Positions 28,542-38,366 are shown, numbered from the stretch's first letter. The stretch: DNA of 64,000 nt from Paraburkholderia caribensis (GCF_002902945.1 NZ_CP026101.1:620001-684000); one strand, 5' to 3'. The notes: a model not told the origin generated them from the sequence alone. Made by a program: numbers and translations.

Positions 28542-29798
28542 ATGAACCAAGGCCAGCAGCATTCCATGTCGGACCCACATCGCGATCCACTTTCGCCGCT
28601 CGAAACGACGAATGATGAAGCACCCGCCACGCGTCACTATGATGAAGCGCAACTGGCTGCGCTTGCTTCGCGTATCAAGGGCTGGGGACGCGAACTGGGT
28701 TTCGGCGCGGTCGGCATCAGCGATATCGATCTGTCGCACGCTGAAGCGGGCCTTGCAGCCTGGCTCGACGCGGGTTGCCACGGCGAGATGGATTATATGG
28801 CCAAACATGGGATGAAACGTGCGCGGCCGGCCGAGCTTGTGGCCGGCACGCGACGCGTGATCTCGGTTCGCATGGCTTATTTGCCGGCTTCTTCAGGGGC
28901 CCGAAAGGGCGATGAAAGTGCAGTCGCCGACGTTCAACACGATTGGCGTCTCGATGAACGCACGCGTCTCGACGACCCGGCAGCGGCCGTCGTGTCGATC
29001 TATGCGCGAGGCCGCGACTATCACAAGGTCATGCGCAACCGCTTGCAGCAACTGGCTGAGCGGATCGAGGCGGAGATCGGGCCGTACGGCTTTCGCGTGT
29101 TCACCGATTCGGCGCCCGTGCTCGAAGTGGAGCTTGCGCAAAAGGCGGGCACGGGTTGGCGCGGCAAGCACACGCTGCTGCTGCAGCGCGATGCGGGGTC
29201 GCTGTTCTTCCTCGGCGAAATCTTCGTCGACGTGCCGCTGCCGACGGATGCCGACACGTCGCCCGAAAGCGCGCCCGAAACGCCCGGCGCGCATTGCGGC
29301 AGCTGCACGCGCTGCATCGGCGCGTGTCCGACGGGGGCGATCGTCGCGCCTTATCAGGTCGACGCGCGGCGTTGCATCTCCTATCTGACGATCGAACTGA
29401 AGGGCAGCATTCCCCAGGATTTGCGGCCGCTGATCGGTAATCGTGTGTATGGCTGCGACGATTGCCAGCTCGTGTGTCCGTGGAACAAGTTTGCGCAGGC
29501 CGCGCCCGTCGCCGATTTCGACGTGCGTCACGGACTGGATCGCGCGTCGCTGGTCGAGTTGTTCGGCTGGACCGCAAGCGACTTCGACACGCGCATGCAG
29601 GGCAGCGCGATCCGCCGGATCGGCTACGAGTGCTGGCTGCGCAATCTCGCCGTCGGCATGGGCAACGCGTTGCGTGCCGCGCGCGACACGCTTTCCGCCG
29701 ATGCCCGCGCGGCCATCGTCGACGCGCTGCGCCAGCGTGCCGGCGACCCTTCGCCGCTCGTGCGCGAGCATGTCGAATGGGCACTGGAAGCGGCGTGA
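28542..29798 (+). CDS. queG: epoxyqueuosine reductase
   Basis: Cobalamin and Fe-S enzyme for the last step of queuosine synthesis on tRNA. 418 aa. Two [4Fe-4S] motifs are present: CGSCTRCIGACPTGA and CDDCQLVCPWNK. ARGRDYHKVMRNRL and RVFTDSAPVLE are family hallmarks. The C-terminal HEAT-like helix is retained. About 20 extra residues (ARKGDESAVADVQHDW region) precede RDYH. No ribosome site is obvious at ATG 28542, and a TAAAAT box lies only 8 bases upstream. A leaderless start or use of ATG 28566 is therefore possible. Confidence 0.95.
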   Translation: MNQGQQHSMSDPHRDPLSPLETTNDEAPATRHYDEAQLAALASRIKGWGRELGFGAVGISDIDLSHAEAGLAAWLDAGCHGEMDYMAKHGMKRARPAELVAGTRRVISVRMAYLPASSGARKGDESAVADVQHDWRLDERTRLDDPAAAVVSIYARGRDYHKVMRNRLQQLAERIEAEIGPYGFRVFTDSAPVLEVELAQKAGTGWRGKHTLLLQRDAGSLFFLGEIFVDVPLPTDADTSPESAPETPGAHCGSCTRCIGACPTGAIVAPYQVDARRCISYLTIELKGSIPQDLRPLIGNRVYGCDDCQLVCPWNKFAQAAPVADFDVRHGLDRASLVELFGWTASDFDTRMQGSAIRRIGYECWLRNLAVGMGNALRAARDTLSADARAAIVDALRQRAGDPSPLVREHVEWALEAA

Positions 29799-29831
29799 GC
29801 GCGCCGATCGAATGAGAGGAGTGAACACATC

Positions 29832-30302
29832 ATGTTCAACGCAGTGATCGATGCACCGTTCGGCAAGATCGGCGTGCGCCTGGAAGGAGCGGCGGTGCGC
29901 GAGATCGTCTACCTGCCCGATTCGGTTGCGAACGTCGCGCCGGATTCGGCGCTCGCCAGGCAGGCCGTCGAGCAGATCGAACATTATCTGGAGCACGCGT
30001 CCGCCAGCTTCGATCTGCCGCTCGCCGACATCGGCACGCCGTTCCAGCGGCGCGTGTGGAAAGCGATCAGCGAGATTCCGCCCGGTGTCGTGCTCACCTA
30101 CGGGCAACTGGCGAAGCAGATTGGCAGCGTGCCGCGCGCGGTCGGCCAGGCGTGCGGATCGAACTTCTTTCCGATTGTGATTCCGTGTCACCGCGTGGTC
30201 GGCGCGGGCGGCATCGGCGGCTTTGCGCATACGGGCGGCGACGGCTACTATCGCAACGTCAAACGCTGGCTACTCAAACACGAGGGCGTACCCTACGCAT
30301 GA
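29832..30302 (+). CDS. ogt: methylated-DNA-[protein]-cysteine S-methyltransferase
   Basis: Suicide DNA repair protein that takes the alkyl group from O6-alkylguanine. 156 aa. The acceptor cysteine is in IPCHRVVG. FQRRVWKAISEIPPGVVLTYGQLA is the helix-turn-helix and arginine finger region. It overlaps xerD by ATGA, so the two are co-translated. Confidence 0.96.
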   Translation: MFNAVIDAPFGKIGVRLEGAAVREIVYLPDSVANVAPDSALARQAVEQIEHYLEHASASFDLPLADIGTPFQRRVWKAISEIPPGVVLTYGQLAKQIGSVPRAVGQACGSNFFPIVIPCHRVVGAGGIGGFAHTGGDGYYRNVKRWLLKHEGVPYA

Positions 30303-31234
30303 CTGATGTGCTGACCGATGACGCGCAGTCCGCGTCGCCATTGCTGCTGACGAGCGGCGCGTCGATCGACGCGTTCTGCGACGCGCTGTGGCTCGAACAT
30401 GGCCTCGCGCGCAACACGCTCGACGCGTACCGCCGCGACCTGCGGCTGTTCTCCGAATGGCTCGCGAGCGCGCGCGGCGCGTCGCTCGACACGGCGCGCG
30501 AAGCCGATCTGACGGCGTACAGCGCCGCACGCTCGGCCGACAAGTCGACCTCGGCGAACCGGCGTCTGTCTGTATTCCGGCGTTATTACGCATGGGCCGT
30601 GCGCGAGCATCGGGCGTCGGCGGACCCGACTTTGCGCATCCGTTCGGCCAAACAGCCGCCGCGTTTTCCGTCGACGCTGACGGAAGCGCAGGTCGAAGCG
30701 CTGCTCGGCGCACCCGACGTGACGACGCCGTTGGGCCTGCGCGACCGCACGATGCTGGAGCTGATGTACGCAAGCGGCTTGCGCGTCAGCGAGCTGGTCA
30801 CGCTGAAGACGGTGGAAGTGGGCCTGAACGAGGGCGTCGTGCGCGTGATGGGCAAGGGCTCGAAAGAGCGGCTGATTCCGTTCGGCGAAGAGGCGCATGG
30901 CTGGATCGAGCGGTATCTGCGCGAGTCGCGCCCCGCGTTGCTCGGCCAGCGTGCCGCCGACGCGCTGTTCGTCACAGCGCGTGCCGAAGGCATGACGCGC
31001 CAGCAGTTCTGGAACATCATCAAGCGCCACGCGATGACGGCGCACGTGCATGCGCCGCTGTCGCCGCATACGCTGCGTCATGCGTTCGCGACGCATCTGC
31101 TGAATCACGGCGCGGACCTGCGCGTCGTGCAACTGCTGCTCGGCCACACCGATATCTCGACTACGCAAATCTACACGCACGTCGCGCGCGAGCGGCTCAG
31201 AACGCTGCACGCCGCGCATCATCCGCGCGGCTGA
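30299..31234 (+). CDS. xerD: site-specific tyrosine recombinase XerD
   Basis: Resolves chromosome dimers at dif with XerC. 311 aa. The N-terminal SAM-like domain includes LEHGLARNTLDAYRRDL. Catalytic residues are R in ASGLRVSELV, H-x-x-R in SPHTLRHAFATHLL, H in LLGHTDISTTQIYTH, and the Tyr nucleophile in the same segment. The start at 30299 overlaps the ogt stop. Confidence 0.95.
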   Translation: MTDVLTDDAQSASPLLLTSGASIDAFCDALWLEHGLARNTLDAYRRDLRLFSEWLASARGASLDTAREADLTAYSAARSADKSTSANRRLSVFRRYYAWAVREHRASADPTLRIRSAKQPPRFPSTLTEAQVEALLGAPDVTTPLGLRDRTMLELMYASGLRVSELVTLKTVEVGLNEGVVRVMGKGSKERLIPFGEEAHGWIERYLRESRPALLGQRAADALFVTARAEGMTRQQFWNIIKRHAMTAHVHAPLSPHTLRHAFATHLLNHGADLRVVQLLLGHTDISTTQIYTHVARERLRTLHAAHHPRG

Positions 31235-31257
31235 CCGTCAGGCTTGTGCGTGCGCGC

Positions 31258-32829
31258 TCACGCCAGATCGCGCAGGCGGTGCTTGAGAATCTTGCCCGTC
31301 GACGCCGCCGGCAACGCGGCGAGCACCTTGATTTCGGCGGGCCGCTTGTAGGGCGCGAGGCGCGCCTCGCACCAGGCGGCGAGATCGACAGGCGTGACCT
31401 TGGCGCCGCCCGTCAGTTCGACGAACGCGATCACTTCCTCGTTACCTTCGACCGCGCGGCCAATGACGGCCGACTGCACGACCTCGGGATGCGCATTCAG
31501 CACATGCTCGACTTCGGCTGGGTACACGTTGAAACCCGAGCGGATGATCAGTTCCTTGCTGCGTCCGGCGATATGCAGCGCGCCGTCCGTGTCCTGGCGT
31601 GCGAGATCGCCTGTCTTGAGCCAGCCGTCCACGGTGACGGCCGCCTGCGTCTGCTGCGGATTGCGGTAATAGCCGAGCATCACGTTCGGCCCGCGTACCC
31701 ACAGCTCGCCGACTTCGCCTTGCGCGACGTCGACGCCGTCCAGTCCGACGAACCGCACTTCGATGCCAGGAATGGCCTGGCCGACAGAACAGTCGGTCCG
31801 CGGTGCATCGATCATCGTTTGGGAGACGGTGGGGCTGCTTTCGGTCATCCCGTAGCCGTTGTGCAGCGCGACGCCATACACGCTTTCGACGCGAGACTTC
31901 AGTGCGGCGTCGAGCGGCGAGCCGCCGGAGTAGGCGAAGCGCAGGCGCGGCGCGGACCACGGCGAGCCTTGCGCGTGCAGATATTCGAGCAGCTTGGCAT
32001 GCATCGCGGGCACGCCCTGGAAGATCGACACCCGTTCTTCGGCGAGCGCGCGGCGCACGGCGTCCGGTGCGAAGCGCGCCGCGAGCCTGAGCGTCGCGCC
32101 CGCATACAGGCTGCCGAGGCACACGGAAGCCAGGCCGTACACATGAGAGATGGGCAGTACCGCATAGACGACGTCGTCGGCATCGACGCGCCGCAGCGTG
32201 CTCGACATCGCCGCGATGAACAGCAGATTGCGGTGCGACAGCATCACGCCTTTGGGTGAGCCCGTCGTGCCCGTCGTGTAGATCAGCGCGGCGCATTGGC
32301 GGTCGCTGGCGGGTTCGACGGGCTCCACTTGCGCTTCATCGTCGAGCGCGTATGACCAACCGCCGATGTCCACCGCGACCTGCCGGGCCCGCTGTGCGCC
32401 GTGGCGCTCGGCGTGCTGCCGCGCATCGGGCGATGCCTCGACGGCATACGCGACCAGACGCGGCTGCGCGTGCGCGCGGATCGCATCGAGTTCCGCCGCC
32501 GACAGCCGGGCGTTCGACACCAGCGCCCAGGCATCGAGCTTCGCCGCCGCGAACAGCAGCACGATCTGCACGACGCTGTTCTCCGCGACGATCATCACGC
32601 GGTCGCCGGCGCGCACGCCTTGTTCGGCGAGCAGGGCGGCGACGGCATCGACGGCTTCGACGAGTTGCGCGCGCGTCAGTTGCCGGTCGTCTTCGATCAG
32701 CGCGGCATGTTGCGGATCACGCCCGGCGATGAGTCTGGGAATATCGGCGATGCGTTCGGGGAGCGCGGCGAGCAGCGCGGCAACGTCGACATGCTGCGCG
32801 CCGTCATGCGAGTGTTGGCCAGGATTCAA
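31258..32829 (-). CDS. class I adenylate-forming acyl-CoA ligase
   Basis: 523 aa, predicted to activate a carboxylic (fatty) acid to its CoA thioester. AMP motif YTTGTTGSPKGVMLSH, then NGYGMTESSP, GWLKTGDLARQD and the catalytic lysine in STGKILKHRLRDL are all present. An AGGAGA site lies just before the ATG, and a strong hairpin lies in the leader (32846-32879). It is convergent with xerD. The substrate is unknown. Confidence 0.9.
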   Translation of the reverse strand: MNPGQHSHDGAQHVDVAALLAALPERIADIPRLIAGRDPQHAALIEDDRQLTRAQLVEAVDAVAALLAEQGVRAGDRVMIVAENSVVQIVLLFAAAKLDAWALVSNARLSAAELDAIRAHAQPRLVAYAVEASPDARQHAERHGAQRARQVAVDIGGWSYALDDEAQVEPVEPASDRQCAALIYTTGTTGSPKGVMLSHRNLLFIAAMSSTLRRVDADDVVYAVLPISHVYGLASVCLGSLYAGATLRLAARFAPDAVRRALAEERVSIFQGVPAMHAKLLEYLHAQGSPWSAPRLRFAYSGGSPLDAALKSRVESVYGVALHNGYGMTESSPTVSQTMIDAPRTDCSVGQAIPGIEVRFVGLDGVDVAQGEVGELWVRGPNVMLGYYRNPQQTQAAVTVDGWLKTGDLARQDTDGALHIAGRSKELIIRSGFNVYPAEVEHVLNAHPEVVQSAVIGRAVEGNEEVIAFVELTGGAKVTPVDLAAWCEARLAPYKRPAEIKVLAALPAASTGKILKHRLRDLA

Positions 32830-32845
32830 CGATGTCTCCTTTGTC

Positions 32846-32879
32846 GACGGGAGTTAGCGCTTTAGCGCTTACTCCCGTC
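32846..32879. promoter_or_regulatory. 34-bp hairpin in the 5' leader of the acyl-CoA ligase gene
   Basis: GACGGGAGT pairs with ACTCCCGTC, then after one T/T mismatch AGCGC pairs with GCGCT around a TTTA loop. It begins about 17 bases upstream of the ligase ATG, just outside the ribosome site. There is no U-run in either direction, so a protein- or RNA-level regulatory role is more likely than termination. Confidence 0.5.
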
Positions 32880-33027
32880 CCTTGCAAAGCACGCGATCTC
32901 TACGCGAGCCGCTGTTGGATTCCATTGCACCGGAACAATTCCGAACGATCGTGCCATAGCCTCGGAGCCCGCGCAATTGGCCGTTCGGCCAATGGCCGTC
33001 GTGTCGCGCGGCCATTACAATGCGCCG

Positions 33028-33519
33028 ATGAGCAAATCCAGACACGTTTCCGAGACCCCCGCCACGCAGTTTCTGCGCCGCCACAAGGTCGCGTTCGGCG
33101 AGCATCCGTACGACTACGTCGACCACGGCGGCACGGCCGAATCGGCGCGGCAGCTGGGTGTCGACGAGCATCAGGTCGTCAAGACGCTGGTGATGGAAGA
33201 CGAAAGCGCGAAGCCACTGATCGTGCTGATGCACGGCGACCGCACCGTGTCGACCAAGAACCTGGCGCGGCAGATCGGCGCGAAGCGTGTCGAGCCGTGC
33301 AAGCCCGAAGTGGCGAGCCGTCATTCGGGTTACATGATCGGCGGCACGTCGCCGTTCGGCACGAAGAAGGCGATGCCCGTGTACGTCGAATCGACCATAC
33401 TCGAACTCGACAGGATCTTCATCAACGGCGGGCGGCGCGGCTTTCTGGTCAGCATCGAGCCCGCCGTGGTGACGTCGCTGCTGCACGCGAAGCCGGTTCA
33501 ATGCGCGATCGTCGAATGA
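33028..33519 (+). CDS. ybaK: Cys-tRNA(Pro) deacylase, YbaK/EbsC family
   Basis: Trans-editing enzyme that hydrolyses mischarged Cys-tRNA(Pro). 163 aa from MSKSRHV. VVKTLVMEDESAKPLIVLMHGD, the lysine in TKNLARQIGAKRVEPC and HSGYMIGGTSPFGTKK are the family core. An in-frame ATG at 32977 adds 17 residues without conservation. Confidence 0.93.
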   Translation: MSKSRHVSETPATQFLRRHKVAFGEHPYDYVDHGGTAESARQLGVDEHQVVKTLVMEDESAKPLIVLMHGDRTVSTKNLARQIGAKRVEPCKPEVASRHSGYMIGGTSPFGTKKAMPVYVESTILELDRIFINGGRRGFLVSIEPAVVTSLLHAKPVQCAIVE

Positions 33520-33662
33520 CGCGCGCCGTCGTTGTACCGACCTGTGGAGGCAGCTGAAGGGTTCGGTAGAATGTGCGCCGTTGCGTTGGCGCGTGTTGCG
33601 CATGCGGCGCATGGAGACCAGCGTCGCCTGGTACGCTTTCCGACATTGATAAGAGTTCGAAC

Positions 33663-34304
33663 ATGGAAAACCTGATTGTCGCCGTCGTGGCCTATCTGAT
33701 CGGCTCGGTATCGTTTGCCGTGATCGTCAGCGCCGCGATGGGACTCGCCGATCCGCGCTCGTACGGCTCGAAGAACCCCGGCGCGACGAACGTGCTGCGC
33801 AGCGGTAACAAGAAGGCCGCGATCCTCACGTTGCTCGGCGACGCGTTCAAGGGCTGGCTCGCCGTGTGGCTCACGGGACATTTCTCGGCGCACTTCGGGC
33901 TCGACGACACGTCCGTCGCAATTGCCGCAATTGCCGTATTCGTCGGCCACCTGTATCCCGTCTTCTTCCGCTTCAAGGGCGGCAAGGGCGTTGCGACGGC
34001 AGCAGGCGTGCTGCTCGCAATCAATCCCATCCTCGGCATCGCGACGCTGGCAACCTGGCTGATCGTCGCGTTCTTCACGCGCTATTCGTCGCTGGCTGCA
34101 CTGTGCGCAGCGATCTTCGCGCCGTTGTTCGACGGCTTTCTGTTCGGCGCGAACGTGATCGCGGTGGCGATCGTCGCGATGAGCGCGCTGTTGATCTGGC
34201 GTCACCGCGCGAACATCGCCAAGCTCGTCGCGGGGCAGGAGAGCCGCATCGGCGACAAGAAGAAGGCGGAAGCGGCGGCGCGGGCGGCTTCGAACAAGCA
34301 CTGA
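33663..34304 (+). CDS. plsY: glycerol-3-phosphate acyltransferase PlsY
   Basis: Membrane enzyme that acylates glycerol 3-phosphate from acyl-phosphate, the first step of phospholipid synthesis. 213 aa with five or six helices. Motifs are [33 protein letters not shown] and RYSSLAAL. It has a short basic C-terminal tail. It is alone on the plus strand. Confidence 0.96.
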   Translation: MENLIVAVVAYLIGSVSFAVIVSAAMGLADPRSYGSKNPGATNVLRSGNKKAAILTLLGDAFKGWLAVWLTGHFSAHFGLDDTSVAIAAIAVFVGHLYPVFFRFKGGKGVATAAGVLLAINPILGIATLATWLIVAFFTRYSSLAALCAAIFAPLFDGFLFGANVIAVAIVAMSALLIWRHRANIAKLVAGQESRIGDKKKAEAAARAASNKH

Positions 34305-34392
34305 GCCCGCAGCGGGCGGGGCGGCGAAGCTACGCTGCTTGCCCCGCTGTCATTCTCGGCGGGGCAGGACGGCGAGCACCTGGGCGGGAGAA

Positions 34393-34878
34393 TCAGTCGC
34401 GGAAGTTGTTGAAGTCGAGCGGCGTGTCGGTCACGTCCTTGCGCAGCATCGCGATCACGCTTTGCAGATCGTCGCGCTTGGTGCCCGTCACGCGTACCGC
34501 GTCGCCCTGAATGCTCGCCTGAACCTTGATCTTGCTGTCCTTCACGAGCTTGACGATCTTCTTCGCGAGATCGCCGGACACACCCTTCTTCACGGTGACG
34601 ACCTGCTTGACCTTGTCACCGCCGATCTTCTCGATCTTGCCGTACTCGAGGAAGCGCACATCCACGTTGCGCTTGGCCATTTTCGACACCAGCACGTCTT
34701 TCACCTGGCCGAGCTTGAACTCGTCGTCGGCGAACGCGGTCAGTTCGCGTTCCTTCTGCTCGACGCGAGCGTCCGAGCCCTTGAAGTCGAAGCGCGTCGA
34801 GATTTCCTTGTTGGATTGCTCGATGGCGTTCTTCACCTCGATCATGTTGGCTTCGCAGACGACGTCAAACGATGGCAT
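34393..34878 (-). CDS. yajQ: YajQ family cyclic-di-GMP-binding / nucleotide-binding protein
   Basis: 161-aa, two RNP-like domains. [37 protein letters not shown] and [19 protein letters not shown] are near-invariant in the family. In Xanthomonas a homologue binds c-di-GMP and a LysR regulator; in E. coli the role is unclear. It has its own promoter region shared with murB, which diverges. Confidence 0.95.
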   Translation of the reverse strand: MPSFDVVCEANMIEVKNAIEQSNKEISTRFDFKGSDARVEQKERELTAFADDEFKLGQVKDVLVSKMAKRNVDVRFLEYGKIEKIGGDKVKQVVTVKKGVSGDLAKKIVKLVKDSKIKVQASIQGDAVRVTGTKRDDLQSVIAMLRKDVTDTPLDFNNFRD

Positions 34879-35046
34879 TGCTTTCTCCCATTTGTTTCAA
34901 AGCGTGTGGTGCGCAAGGCTGCGCACGACGCACTCGCTATAATCACGGACCGGTGTCATTTTACCGACGCCTTCCCTATTTGCCCAAGGCTCGCGCGGAC
35001 CGTGTCCACGCCGCGCGGGTTTCCTGAGCGCTTGCCAGAACGCCTG

Positions 35047-36087
35047 ATGTCCCAGTCCGATCCCATTTCGTTCATCCCCGACTTCCCGCTGAAGCCGCAC
35101 AACACGTTCGGTTTCGACGTGCGCGCGCGGCTTGCATGCCGTATCGAAAGCGAGGCGCAACTGCTTGCGGCCGTGCGCGATCCGCGCACGGCGGGCTTGC
35201 GGCGGCTCGTGCTGGGTGGCGGCAGCAACGTCGTGTTGACGGGCGATTTCGACGGCCTCGTGCTGCTGATCGGCTTGCGCGGCCGCAAGTCGATCCGCGA
35301 AGACGACGATGCATGGTACGTGGAAGCGGCCGCGGGCGAGAACTGGCACGAATTCGTGTCGTGGACGCTCGCAGAGGGCATGCCCGGCCTCGAAAATCTC
35401 GCGCTGATTCCGGGCACGGTAGGCGCGGCGCCGATCCAGAACATCGGCGCATACGGCTTGGAGATGTGCGAGCGCTTCGTGTCGCTGCGCGCAATCGAAC
35501 TGGCCACGGGCGAAGCCATCGAACTCGATGCGGGCGCTTGCCGTTTCGGCTATCGCGACAGCTTCTTCAAGCAGGAAGGGCGCGAACGCTTCGTGATCGT
35601 GTCCGTGACGTTCAGGCTGCCGAAGGCGTGGGTGCCGCGCGCGGGATATGCTGACATCGCGCGCGAGCTTGCGGCCGTCGGCCTCGGCGATTCGACGCCT
35701 TCGCCCCAGGCGATCTTCGATGCCGTCGTCGCGGTGCGGCGCGCGAAGCTGCCCGATCCGCTCGCGCTGGGCAACGCGGGGAGCTTCTTCAAGAATCCCG
35801 TCGTGGAGGCGGCGCAGTTCGACGCGTTGCAGGCGCAGGAGCCGGAGATCGTCTCGTATCGTCAGGCGGATGGCCGCGTGAAGCTCGCGGCTGGCTGGCT
35901 GATCGACCGGTGCGGCTGGAAAGGCCGCACGATGGGCGCGGCGGGCGTGCATGAGCGGCAGGCGCTCGTGCTCGTCAATCACGGCGGCGCGAGCGGGACA
36001 GAGGTGCTGGCGCTTGCGAAGGCCATTCAGCAGGATGTCGCGCAGCGGTTCGGCGTCGACCTGGAAGCGGAGCCGGTTTGTCTGTGA
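35047..36087 (+). CDS. murB: UDP-N-acetylenolpyruvoylglucosamine reductase
   Basis: FAD/NADPH enzyme that makes UDP-N-acetylmuramate for peptidoglycan. 346 aa. FAD-binding segments are [28 protein letters not shown] and [18 protein letters not shown]. The proton-donor serine is in [12 protein letters not shown] and the C-terminal Glu in LEAEPVCL. This is a type-I enzyme with the Tyr loop. The start at 35047 fits the family; the frame is open far upstream without conservation. Confidence 0.96.
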   Translation: MSQSDPISFIPDFPLKPHNTFGFDVRARLACRIESEAQLLAAVRDPRTAGLRRLVLGGGSNVVLTGDFDGLVLLIGLRGRKSIREDDDAWYVEAAAGENWHEFVSWTLAEGMPGLENLALIPGTVGAAPIQNIGAYGLEMCERFVSLRAIELATGEAIELDAGACRFGYRDSFFKQEGRERFVIVSVTFRLPKAWVPRAGYADIARELAAVGLGDSTPSPQAIFDAVVAVRRAKLPDPLALGNAGSFFKNPVVEAAQFDALQAQEPEIVSYRQADGRVKLAAGWLIDRCGWKGRTMGAAGVHERQALVLVNHGGASGTEVLALAKAIQQDVAQRFGVDLEAEPVCL

Positions 36088-36106
36088 GCGGTTTGTGCCG
36101 CGCCTG

Positions 36107-36145
36107 AAACGACAATCGCCGGCTTCGAGCCGGCGATTGTCGTTT
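36107..36145. terminator. strong bidirectional terminator between murB and argF
   Basis: Perfect 17-bp stem (AAACGACAATCGCCGGC and its inverse) with a TTCGA loop, with T-runs at both ends because the stem itself ends in AAA/TTT. It separates two converging genes. Confidence 0.85.
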
Positions 36146-36164
36146 GATCGGTCTGTCGGAAAGC

Positions 36165-37094
36165 TTAGTGATTCAGCTTGCCGAGCAGCAGGAACTCCAT
36201 CAGCGCTTTCTGCACGTGCAGACGGTTTTCCGCTTCGTCCCACACGACGCTCTGCGGCCCGTCGATCACCTCGGCGCTCACTTCCTCGCCGCGATGCGCG
36301 GGCAGGCAGTGCATGAAGAGGGCGTCCTTGTTCGCGCGCGACATCATGTCGGCGTCGACGCACCAGTCCGCAAACGCCTTCTTGCGTGCTTCGTTTTCAG
36401 CCTCGAAGCCCATGCTGGTCCAGACGTCCGTGGTGACGAGGTCGGCGCCCTTGCAGGCTTCGTTCGGATCGTCGAATTCTTCGTAGAACGGCGCGCTTTC
36501 GGCGGCTACCAGCGCGCGGTCGAGCTTGTAGCCAGGCGGCGTGGACAGGCGCAGCTTGAAGCCGAGAATGTGCGCTGCTTCGATCCACGTGTACAGCATG
36601 TTGTTCGCGTCGCCGACCCACGCGACCGTCTTGCCGCGAATCGGCCCGCGATGCTCGTAGAACGTGAAGATGTCGGCCAGTACCTGGCACGGGTGATATT
36701 CGTTCGTCAGACCGTTGATGACGGGGACGCGCGAATTTTCCGCAAAGCGCTGGATGATGTCCTGGCCGAAGGTGCGGATCATGATGATGTCGACCATCCG
36801 CGAGATGACCTGCGCGGCGTCTTCGATCGGCTCGCCGCGGCCGAGTTGCGTGTCGCGCGTGCTCATGAAGACGGCGTGACCGCCCAACTGGAAGATGCCC
36901 GCTTCGAACGACAGGCGCGTGCGCGTCGAGTTCTTCTCGAAGATCATCGCGAGCGTGCGGTCGTGCAGCGGATGATACGTCTCGTAGTTCTTGAACTTGC
37001 GCTTCAGGATGCGCGCGCGTTCGAGCACGTACTCGTAGTCATCCAGCGAGAAATCGTTGAACTGCAGATAGTGGCGGATTTTCTTGGCGGTCAT
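36165..37094 (-). CDS. argF: ornithine carbamoyltransferase
   Basis: Makes citrulline from ornithine and carbamoyl phosphate in arginine synthesis. 309 aa. Carbamoyl-phosphate motif FEKNSTRTR, EYHPCQVLADI, ornithine-loop DVWTSMGFE and MHCLPAHRGEEV are all present. An anabolic single gene with no arc neighbours. Confidence 0.97.
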   Translation of the reverse strand: MTAKKIRHYLQFNDFSLDDYEYVLERARILKRKFKNYETYHPLHDRTLAMIFEKNSTRTRLSFEAGIFQLGGHAVFMSTRDTQLGRGEPIEDAAQVISRMVDIIMIRTFGQDIIQRFAENSRVPVINGLTNEYHPCQVLADIFTFYEHRGPIRGKTVAWVGDANNMLYTWIEAAHILGFKLRLSTPPGYKLDRALVAAESAPFYEEFDDPNEACKGADLVTTDVWTSMGFEAENEARKKAFADWCVDADMMSRANKDALFMHCLPAHRGEEVSAEVIDGPQSVVWDEAENRLHVQKALMEFLLLGKLNH

Positions 37095-37558
37095 GAAACA
37101 AATACGGCGGATTCAGCCGGGCGAAAGTGCCGGACTGGGCCGCCGTTGTTTGTGGTAACTCGGTCCAGCATAAAGGATTTTGAATGTTTTGACGAGTCAG
37201 CCGGAACGCGTGTCCGACTTGTCGGCAGTTGCAAAGGACTGTTTCAGGGGGCTTGGGTGCGGTGCGGAAAAACCCTCGCTGCGCTATAATCTCGGAGTTT
37301 TCTCAAAGCCCGGCGGGCAGGCTCCACGCTTGCAGGACACGGCTTTCGCGCACGCGCTGGCGTACCTCTGGTACGCACTGCGCAGTGTGCCGTCATGGCT
37401 GCTGCCCAAGGTGCCCTCGCTGGCTTTTCGCGACAAACGAACAGCAGGCTTGCTGCCGGTTCGCGTGGCGCGATACGTATTCCGACAGCGTTTTCTGGCA
37501 ACATCCTTCGCGGGCTCTTTACCGGCAGATCGCTGGGCAGTCACTCAGGGTTTCGTAC
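37095..37558 (+). promoter_or_regulatory. argF / DUF3579 divergent region with a long DUF3579 leader
   Basis: 464 bp. A perfect TATAAT at 37285-37290 sits about 270 bases upstream of the DUF3579 ATG, without a good -35 at standard spacing. If used, it gives an unusually long leader of roughly 260 nt. Several frames are open through the leader but none shows a ribosome site or a known family, so I do not call a gene. Confidence 0.45.
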
Positions 37559-37888
37559 ATGGCCGACACACCCCCAACCGAATATTTCATTCAAGGCATC
37601 ACGTCGAGTGGGCGAAAGTTCCGTCCAAGCGACTGGTCGGAGCGGCTGGCAGGCGTGATGTCGTGTTACGGTCCGGGCGCGAAAGGGCCGAATGCCCGCC
37701 TTCAGTATTCACATTACGTTCGCCCTACGTTGATCGGCGACGTGAAGGTCGTGATTCTGGATTCGCGGTTGCGGGACATCGAGCCGATGGCGTTCGACTT
37801 CGTGATGAACTTCGCAAAAGACAACGACCTGCTCGTCACCGAGGCCTGCGAACTTCCACTGGAGCATGAGGCTCGCAAATCCAAGTAG
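37559..37888 (+). CDS. DUF3579 domain protein
   Basis: 109-aa conserved hypothetical protein of beta-proteobacteria. EYFIQGITSSGRKFRPSDWSERL and SHYVRPTLIGDVKVVILD are its conserved blocks. It lies between argF and rpsT, an order I recall as common in this family of bacteria. No catalytic motif, signal or membrane segment is visible, so no function is proposed. It ends at a clear terminator. Confidence 0.88.
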   Translation: MADTPPTEYFIQGITSSGRKFRPSDWSERLAGVMSCYGPGAKGPNARLQYSHYVRPTLIGDVKVVILDSRLRDIEPMAFDFVMNFAKDNDLLVTEACELPLEHEARKSK

Positions 37889-37938
37889 CTTTCGTTGGGC
37901 GCCGCGTTTCGCGGCATTGGCAGGGAAGTGAACAATGG

Positions 37939-37961
37939 AACCCGCATCGGCGGGTTTTTTT
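37939..37961 (+). terminator. terminator after the DUF3579 gene
   Basis: AACCCGC, loop ATCG, GCGGGTT, then a run of T. Confidence 0.85.
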
Positions 37962-38005
37962 GCGTCCGCGTTTGCGTCCGCGCATCTGAGGCTGCGCGCA
38001 GAAAC

Positions 38006-38030
38006 AAAAAAGCCCGCAAAAGCGGGCTTT
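38006..38030 (-). terminator. terminator of rpsT
   Basis: AAAGCCCGC, loop AAAA, GCGGGCTTT; the A-run on the plus strand is the U-tract on the rpsT transcript. Confidence 0.8.
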
Positions 38031-38087
38031 CATGACGCAGCGGAAACAGGAAGCAGCCCGCGTGAGCGAGCCGCCGGATTCGTAAAT

Positions 38088-38366
38088 TTACTGCGCTGCG
38101 GGCGCTTGCAGACCCTTGACGGCTGCAGCGAGGCGGCTCTTATGGCGAGCTGCCTTGTTCTTGTGAACAATTTTCTTGTCGGCAATGATGTCCAGCGTCT
38201 TTGCCGATGCCTTGAAGATTTCAGCGGCTTGCGCTGCGTCGCCGGCTTCGATTGCCTTGCGGACAGCCTTGACAGCCGTGCGGTACTTCGAGCGCAGCGC
38301 CGAGTTGTGCGAGTTTGCCTTGGCGGCTTGACGGGCGCGCTTGCGTGCTTGTGCGGAGTTAGCCAT
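38088..38366 (-). CDS. rpsT: 30S ribosomal protein S20
   Basis: Primary 16S-rRNA-binding protein of the small subunit. 92 aa, Lys/Arg/Ala-rich helical bundle. [20 protein letters not shown] is the conserved start. KLIHKNKAA is replaced by [16 protein letters not shown], within family range. Monocistronic with its own terminator; in other bacteria S20 represses its own translation. Confidence 0.98.
   Translation of the reverse strand: MANSAQARKRARQAAKANSHNSALRSKYRTAVKAVRKAIEAGDAAQAAEIFKASAKTLDIIADKKIVHKNKAARHKSRLAAAVKGLQAPAAQ

Noticed and set aside
30299..31234. Tyrosine recombinase as the integrase of an integrated island
   Set aside because: It is full-length XerD coupled to ogt among core genes. 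There is no adjacent tRNA, attachment repeat or cargo boundary.
37180..37869. 229-codon frame over the DUF3579 leader and gene
   Set aside because: It runs out of frame through the real DUF3579 gene and has no motif. The upstream part alone has no ribosome site.
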